64,000 nt of DNA from Himantopus leucocephalus (lineage: Eukaryota > Chordata > Aves > Charadriiformes > Recurvirostridae): positions 248,001 to 312,000 of the forward strand of contig RSEF01000014.1 in assembly GCA_003993805.1 (NCBI GenBank). The letters are read 5' to 3'. Below are positions 57,901 to 64,000 of this stretch, one piece after another (position 1 is the first letter of the stretch; the number at the start of each line of letters is the position of its first letter). Under the pieces are notes generated by a model. It saw nothing but the letters and a program-made list of their open reading frames with translations. It was not told where the DNA came from and ran no database searches. The translations under genes were made by a program, and so were the position numbers.

Positions 57901-60900
57901 GTCGTTTTTCCAGATGAAAGAAGTGAGACCTTGTATGTTGTGGTAGTGATTCAGCTGGCTTTATGAGTCTCTTGCTTGTGTCGTTGATTTCTGAGAGAGC
58001 TTTTTTGGAGATGATTGCTGGTTGATGCTGTGAGTGCTGCATGCTTGAAAATGACAACAGAAAATAATAAGGCTAGAAATTAATGCCTGTGTTTCTTCAC
58101 TACTGTGGAGTGTGCCTAGGTGACTCATAGAGAAAGCACATGCTTTTTGGTTAGCTACAATTACCTGAGATGAAAGCCAACTGCTAATCTTCTTCGTTCC
58201 CCAAGGTAGCAGAACTAAACTTGGAGATGCTTCTGACAACTGAAAAACTGGCTGAGGGCTCACAGAAAAAAGCTGCGTTACAGCCACAAGGATGTAGGGT
58301 CCAGAAACAGTTGATTGAGCCTCCACATTTATCCAAACCATGGTAATAAGATTCTCAAATATGCATGTTTTTCCTTCAGTTTAATGCTCAACAAAATCAA
58401 AGTAGTATGTTATGTTTTTCAGAAGCCATCAGGATCTTCAGAGAGAGACACAAATAATTGTAGCATAGCAGTGAAGAACTTCCAGAAGTTGCATCTTAAA
58501 TTTCACAAAGCATTTTCTAGGCTGCTTTTGATGTTGAGGACAAGAATATTCTTTGAAATTTCTTTAATGAACTGTGTCATTTTTCTGTGACAAGTACTTC
58601 TTGAAAGCTTTTAATTCACCATATTGATAAGTACTGTGATTCACAGCTTTCTTCTCTCTGCTAGTTTTTTAGAATGCTTGCAGGTGACTGGCCAAAAACC
58701 CCTCCTTTTGGGCAGACAGGAGCTCAACTCTTCTGGCCTGTGTCAGAGTAACCTGAGCGCGTCAAACAAACAGGTGAATGGACTTTGAGTGGGTTTGTCT
58801 AAGGAAGCATCAAAGTAGTTCAAAGTTCTTGTTCTGGGGGTGGGTAGATGAGTCCTATTTTAAAAAGCTGACTGACAGCACTGTTAGCAATAGTGTTAAT
58901 ACCAGGATAGCTAAATCCATTTTAACATTTCGGAAATAAGCTTTGATCCTCTACATCCTCTCATGACTCACTAAAGAAGAATTTCTGCCTGAGGGCTTCC
59001 TTGGACAATAATGAAAATCGAAGTCAGGAATTAAGTTCAATAGCTTTGTTTCTGATCCTTTGCAGTACAATTGTCTTGTACCTCTTTGAGCCTTTACACT
59101 CTTTTTTTCCCTCCAGATTCTTCAGAAAGCCTTAGAAGATGTTCCCCTGTCCACATTCAGTATCATTCAGTTCAGTTTGGGTCCAGAGAAGATCGCATCT
59201 CACCTTCTTGCTGAACTTTGTGAAAAGGTACTATTTTTTTTTTGAGACTAGTCTTCATTGCTGAGCTTGGAAAGAGATTTTAGTTATCGGGATGCACCAA
59301 GTAGTTAGTTCCTTTGCTTTGTGAAGTTCCTTCTTTAATCTGTGTTCCTACAGGTGGGAAGCAAGCTGACTGACATGCTGACAATTTACGCAGGTCCTTT
59401 TGAAGAAAGCTTTTGCCTCAAGTCTGTGAAAAAAGAATTTGGGAGTTGTGGACCCATCCAGTCTCTTAGAGTGGTAACCGAAACATACCAGGTGAGGAGC
59501 ACTCAAAGCACTAACCTTGCTGACAGGCATGGAAGGCCTGAGTAATCTCTTGGAAAGATATGGATTAGAACCACTGAAATACCGGTTATTCTGTTTGGTT
59601 TATTTTTCTGGTGGTTTAGTCATCAGCTACAACAATTCACAATATCTAAAAGCTGCTACGCACAATGACAAGAATAAACACAGCTCAGGTGGCTTAACTG
59701 TGCTGTTCAAGCTAGAGGACTTTGAGCGCTGGAGAAGCTGAGATGCTCTTTGTCCCTCTCAAGAGACCAATATGCTAAGGCCTTTAATGGCAAAAAGGTG
59801 GTTATTAATTGACGAGCTACTTGAAGGTTGTTTTTAACAGCTATGGTATATGGAGTGTTACATATATTACCCCCAAACCCTTTTATATTCTATTTTTAGA
59901 AGAAAACACAACTTTATTGACACCTGATTTTTAAAAAGGGAGGGTTAGTGCGTCTTATTGATAAGCCTGAAGTATGTTATTGTTCTGTTTCAAGCCCTAT
60001 GTCTGTATCCGATACGAAATGCTGGAAGCTGCCCAGCTTGCTGTGGAAAGCCTAAACGGAGCTGAGGTAGCAGGATCCTGCATTAAGGTAAAAAACGCAA
60101 ATAGCAAAAGCCTAAGTTACCTTGAGTGTAGGAACAGCATCCAATAAGCCTCTTTTAACATCTGCTCACAGCATAGCATGTGGGCAAATGCTGGCTGGTT
60201 GTGCTGTTACCATCTCCCTGTCCCTGGACAATTTAGAGCCACTGGCAGAAAGGAAAAGGTTATAGCCCTCTTTTTTCCTTTCTGCCTGTCAGCAGAAGGG
60301 GGTTAGAAAGCATTCTGACCTCCAACTGCAGCTTTAAAAGGAAGAGCCAAGTAACAGGATGTTAAAATACCATATACAAAGCATGGGGTTCTTAGTTTTA
60401 CGGTGTTTCTGCATTACAAACGTGATCTCTTCCTTTTTCATGACTAATTAAGTTAGCCTTCATTAGTTGTGTTTCTTTCAAGGGAGGGAAAATAGTTTTT
60501 GGTAATGGGAGAAAATAATTTAAAATAGAGGCTTAGAACACAGAGCTGCTTGTGCTGACATGCTGTGTTTGTTCCTGCTGAATCTACCCCAGGTCCAGAG
60601 ACCTCTCACTGCAGCAATGCTGGACTGTGATGTTTTGATAAAGGAACTAGAACTGGATATAGAAAACGAAGGTGTGATTTATGTGGCGGGTCTAAAGAAG
60701 TCATTAACAGAGACAGACTTGCAAGAAGAATTCAGCCAGCTGAAAGATCTGGAAACACTGTTCCTGCCAAAGGATCTCCAGAGTGGAAAGCACAGGAACT
60801 GCTGTTTCCTCAGTAAGTAGCTTCACTACGGCCTCCTTATTTCCGTCAAGTAAGCTCATTCAGCAGCCCTCGGGACTTTGCACAGACACAGCAAGAGCTA

Positions 60901-62074
60901 CTAAAACTCATGTATGCTCTAAGTGATAGTATTTAAAATAGTCCAGTGAAAGCATGTATTGTTTGGAGGAGCAGTTTACAGCTAAATATTTAAAAGGAAA
61001 AAAAAAACTGCTTAAAAAAAGAAAGATGATCTTTACTTAGAAAAGTTCCAGGATAGTTCATTGACTCCTGTACCTCACCATGAGGGCTGGCCACTGTGCA
61101 GCTGCACACAGACAAGTAATCACCTCTAAAAACATGAGGCGAACAACTGGATGAGTGGTGTTGCAGGTAACTAGTCTGATGTTTGCCTGTAGCAAGAGGA
61201 GGATGTGCTTGGCACCGTGATTTCAGTTTCTCGTTTCCCTCCTGCTCCACACCTTTAGCCTTGCCCTACAGGTGCCAGGGGACAGGGCAGCAACATCACT
61301 GCCAAAACATGTTCCCCTTCTCTTTTTGTTTCAGAATTCCAGAAATCACAGAGTGCTGTGGATGCCCTTGAAGTTATAAATGGCTGGACCATGAAGGGCA
61401 GCAAACTAAGAAGTAGGAATGCTCTTGCTTCAGGTCACCTCTGGAGATGGATTTGGCAAATGAATCGCAGCAATGGGAAAAAAGGAGGAAACATCTTATA
61501 TAAGAAAATGGAGCAACTATCTAACTTGGTGAGTTTAAGACTATGCTGATGTTTGTTGCAGTGAGGTAATATTACATGAGATAATGCGATGTTTGCGGGG
61601 CACCGTGTAACTTTAAAACCAGCACAGCTGCTCAGGGCAGTGAGTGATGCTACACAGGAACTGCAGCCTATCACTTGAGAGCAGACAGAGCCAGGTACAG
61701 GTGTAGCAAGTGGCATGGGAGTCAGAGGGAGAGGTGACTGGTTGTGTAGCTGTACAGGAAAGAACAGCTCTAGTTAGAGCTCTCATTTTTACTGGCGGAA
61801 GCTGCAGTGCCATTTGAGTAGAGCATGCGGTTCTCCCTGCTGCTGAGCCCCAGCACTGCCAAATGCCAGCCAGTAACAGAATCGCCACACGCACTTTTAA
61901 GTGATTGCTACAGCTCTGCAGATGAATTGGGGATTTTAATGCTTATATTCTGTTATGCAGGAGCAGGATCTAAGGAAAAAGGTGAAGAAGTTAGACCACC
62001 ATATCAAAAAGCTTTATAGAAGTCTGCAGAATAACACCCTGTGCGTTGTCCTCTTTCCAGGAGTGAACAGGTAA
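48726..62074 (+). CDS. REXO5: RNA exonuclease 5 (NEF-sp; DEDDh exonuclease with two RRMs)
   Basis: REXO5 is a 3'-5' RNA exonuclease; the fly homologue trims snoRNA and rRNA 3' ends. Coding exons: 48726-48857, 50541-50662, 51387-51513, 52370-52454, 53701-53850, 54005-54093, 54946-55061, 55864-56002, 56577-56671, 57500-57602, 58206-58342, 58665-58773, 59117-59227, 59354-59491, 59995-60087, 60593-60812, 61335-61528, 61961-62074. All junctions are in phase, giving 757 residues (human about 774). Catalytic motifs: FGLDCEM (Asp232, Glu234), VGHSLNADLQ (Asp315), LGHDPAEDAR (His363, Asp368). RRM 1 starts near LTIYAGPFEESF (exons 14-15), RRM 2 near GVIYVAGLKK (exon 16). Exon 1 encodes a basic KR-rich segment that may localise the protein to nucleus or nucleolus (inference). 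The 3' end is uncertain: reading through gives TAA at 62072-62074, while splicing at 62070 to an acceptor at 62149-62150 would give a short alternative tail ending at 62184. AATAAA lies at 62227-62232. Confidence 0.92.
49681..49765 (-). repeat. CR1 LINE 3' fragment in REXO5 intron 1
   Basis: The + strand reads tcatagaatcatggagcagt, then gggttggaagggacctttaa and a gtcatctagtccagctcccc block, the reverse complement of the CR1 3' end. It is truncated after about 85 bp. Confidence 0.85.
53440..53520. repeat. AT/TG-rich simple-sequence tract in REXO5 intron 4
   Basis: The segment is dominated by tatata, tgtgtgta and tacatatg words in imperfect alternation, a degraded purine-pyrimidine microsatellite. 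It lies between exons 4 and 5 of REXO5. Confidence 0.5.
54425..54496 (+). repeat. Perfect 36-bp tandem duplication in REXO5 intron 6
   Basis: A 36-bp unit starting aaggtttgggagaggaaaga occurs twice head to tail, at 54425-54460 and 54461-54496, with no mismatch. The lack of divergence suggests a recent slippage event or an assembly duplication. Confidence 0.9.
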
Positions 62075-62226
62075 CTTGCCACCTATTTTGCAAAGACCCA
62101 AGGAAAATACATAGCCAAATATTTTTTTCTTAATCTATTAAAAATTAAAGCCCTGCACAAGGAAGTGAAAGAGAGAAGGCCTGAAGAAGCTGTTGTACTT
62201 ACTCAGTCTGACTTTCACGTTAGGCC

Positions 62227-62232
62227 AATAAA
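62227..62232 (+). promoter_or_regulatory. Candidate REXO5 polyadenylation signal AATAAA
   Basis: This is the canonical hexamer 153 nt after the read-through stop at 62074 and 43 nt after the alternative stop at 62184. It is the first AATAAA downstream of the last exon. Confidence 0.5.
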
Positions 62233-62249
62233 ACCTGAACAGTAAGTTC

Positions 62250-64000
62250 TGCCCATAAGCCATGCCTCATCCAGAACAAGCACAAGTGCTGAAAGCACTT
62301 ATGTAGCTGATAGTCCAGATTAGCAAGGCTGAAGCACACAGTGTTGATTAATTATACAGGTCTCCTCCGTTCACCTGCCTTCCCCTATTGGATGCTTCAT
62401 CCTCATTGACAACAAGTTAAGTTTTATGTGCCCATGAGAGAATCGAGCAGAGTTTCCACAGCAGCCAGGTTTTTTTTAAGTGGTTTTGATGGGGGCTGGT
62501 TTGTTTTCTTAAAACCACCTAACTGCTGCAGCCAAGGCACCATCTACCATTTGTTGTCTTGTGGTCCCCTGATGTACGTGCTTCAGCTTTAGCTGATCAA
62601 GGTGGTTCATGTCCTCATTCTTACGTGAGGGACAGAACTGGGAACAAAAGGAACATTTCACTGAGTCCTTAAGTTTTTGTAGGAAGGGGCAAGTCCTAGA
62701 ATTGAGTTGGGCTTCAGCGCTAATATTAGGGATGCTTCCAGATGGGGTGGGCTTCCTGCATTTCAGACCCTGGGGCCTGAACTGCCACAGTCATTCACTC
62801 CTTAATTATTAACCAGAAAGGTTAAATCTTTCCCAGGAAAGGCCCTAGTTACTGAGTACATACTTATTTCAGCAGTCTTCTTTCCATTCTCTCACTGTGT
62901 CACTGTTCAGCCAGTCAAATAAAAGTCACATCTATCCTTGCTTTTCTTCAGTTTCCCTTCAACAGAGGGGGTACCGTTCCTTGTGGAGACAGAAGACATA
63001 TCCTGAACTAGAAGCAGGGAGACAGAGCTGCTCAGCAGCATCTCTTCTGCCTGGCTAAGCAGCCAGCCCAGGTTGCCCTCTCCTACCTGCAAAGCTTCCT
63101 GAGAAGAATCACGATACTGCACCAAACAGTGTCCCTAGAAGGGAGCTGCAGCCCAAGCGAAGAGTATATTTTGGCTTAATGCCAGTGACAAACCATTTCA
63201 GCAAGGTTGCATGCCAAGGGCTGCTCTTGGTGTGATTTGGTCTAATTGTTCAGCTTTTAATAATTGTTTTTTAAAAAAATAATAATTTTTATTTTTTAAA
63301 AAACAATTTCTCCTCTTAAATAAAGCTCATTAAGCCATTTCCCCCCTACACCAAAGAATAATAGCATACAAAATGAGACAGCAGCAATTCCTACCTTATT
63401 AGAGAAGTGCTGATTGCACGTAGCCGTGTTTAAATGGTTTCTTGCACGAGCGCAGTATCAAATAGTGCCTCAGTTTAAATCAGCTGCTGAGGGGGCCTGG
63501 ACTGAGGGCAAACCTCTGTGGGCAGTTTAGTCACGCACGTGGTCCCTTGATCATCTGCTGCCTTCTGGGCCATAGCCGAGTCAGTTTTTACATTTCTCAG
63601 CAATCATTTGCCTCTTCTCTACAGCACTGTGTCACCTCAGCTACTTTGCATACTGCCCTGTCAGCCCCCCGGAAAGGTTTGAGGAGAGGATGGCTGTGGA
63701 GTTACAGTCCACACCACGTGTCTTTTGCAGCAGATTCACTGGCTCAGCAGGTCCAAATTTACTTTTCAAGGGCCATCTCAAACTAGCCTCACTTGGCACA
63801 AGCTTGCCTGTTGTCTGGCATCACCAAGGGGCGTGAAGCCCACTAGCAGAACAGGTGGATTCAGGAGTCTGCAGCCATAAGGAGCCCGTAGAAGCCCACA
63901 GAGCCTGGGCTCACATTTCTCGGGCTGCTGAGGGGGTTGGAAGGGAGCTCCATCCCAGGCTTGGAAGAGGTTTCTTGCCAAGTGACGTTCTGCATTACTG
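62250..64000. other. Intergenic DNA right of REXO5
   Basis: No exon of a following gene is recognised. The segment contains an AT-rich inverted repeat at 63262-63308 and otherwise unremarkable sequence with short open frames. In mammals DCUN1D3 and LYRM1 follow this block, but no trace of them was seen within the window. Confidence 0.45.
63262..63308. repeat. AT-rich inverted repeat (about 18-bp arms)
   Basis: The left arm aattgttttttaaaaaa and the right arm ttttttaaaaaacaatt are reverse complements around a short A/T centre. The dyad could form a hairpin or cruciform. With no gene next to it, a terminator role is not claimed. Confidence 0.75.

Noticed and set aside
58315..58590. 91-codon open frame in REXO5 intron 11 that could be an extra exon.
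   Set aside because: Exons 11 and 12 already join in phase (TG then T making Cys) and match the human order; no good donor ends this frame in phase.
1..64000. CRISPR arrays, operons, integrases, tRNA or rRNA genes.
   Set aside because: None seen; intron-bearing vertebrate genes and CR1/LTR repeats account for the recognisable structure.

Overview
This window is vertebrate nuclear DNA, most likely from a bird. The genes are split into short exons with GT-AG introns. The dispersed repeats are CR1 LINE 3' fragments (at least five) plus a solo ERVL-type LTR with the TGTCCTGG...CACAACA ends typical of avian LTRs. Two GC-rich CpG islands sit at housekeeping promoters in otherwise AT-rich DNA. The species cannot be named from the sequence. 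One ambiguous base (N, 9905) shows that this is draft assembly.

The gene order matches the ACSM-THUMPD1-ACSM3-ERI2-REXO5 block known from human 16p12. From left to right: (1) the last coding exon of an ACSM (medium-chain acyl-CoA synthetase) gene, + strand, 304-390; (2) a decayed ACSM copy, + strand, about 5501-8752, with four recognisable 3' exons and frameshifts; (3) a 13-exon ACSM gene, + strand, 14105-24549, intact in every exon except for one in-frame TGA at 14922-14924; (4) THUMPD1, - strand, 26833-29145, four exons; (5) ACSM3, + strand, 33077-42217, 13 exons, intact; (6) ERI2, - strand, 42990-48285, eight exons; (7) REXO5 (NEF-sp), + strand, 48726 to about 62074, 18 exons; (8) about 1.8 kb of non-coding DNA to the end.

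Functionally the window holds two themes. The ACSM array encodes mitochondrial matrix enzymes that activate medium-chain fatty acids and xenobiotic carboxylic acids to CoA thioesters. It shows birth-and-death evolution: one intact gene, one nearly intact gene with a nonsense codon, one relic, and one gene running off the edge. The other theme is RNA metabolism: THUMPD1 (adaptor for tRNA acetylation) and two unrelated DEDDh 3'-5' exonucleases, ERI2 and REXO5. The exonuclease genes sit head to head with only 440 bp between their start codons, in one CpG island.

I did not see an undescribed system here. The points most worth checking are the single nonsense codon in the middle ACSM gene, its GC-AG intron, the relic ACSM exons, and the LTR inserted 116 bp upstream of a splice acceptor. 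All exon boundaries were read by eye from splice consensus, reading phase and the match between the two ACSM paralogues; no alignment was run.
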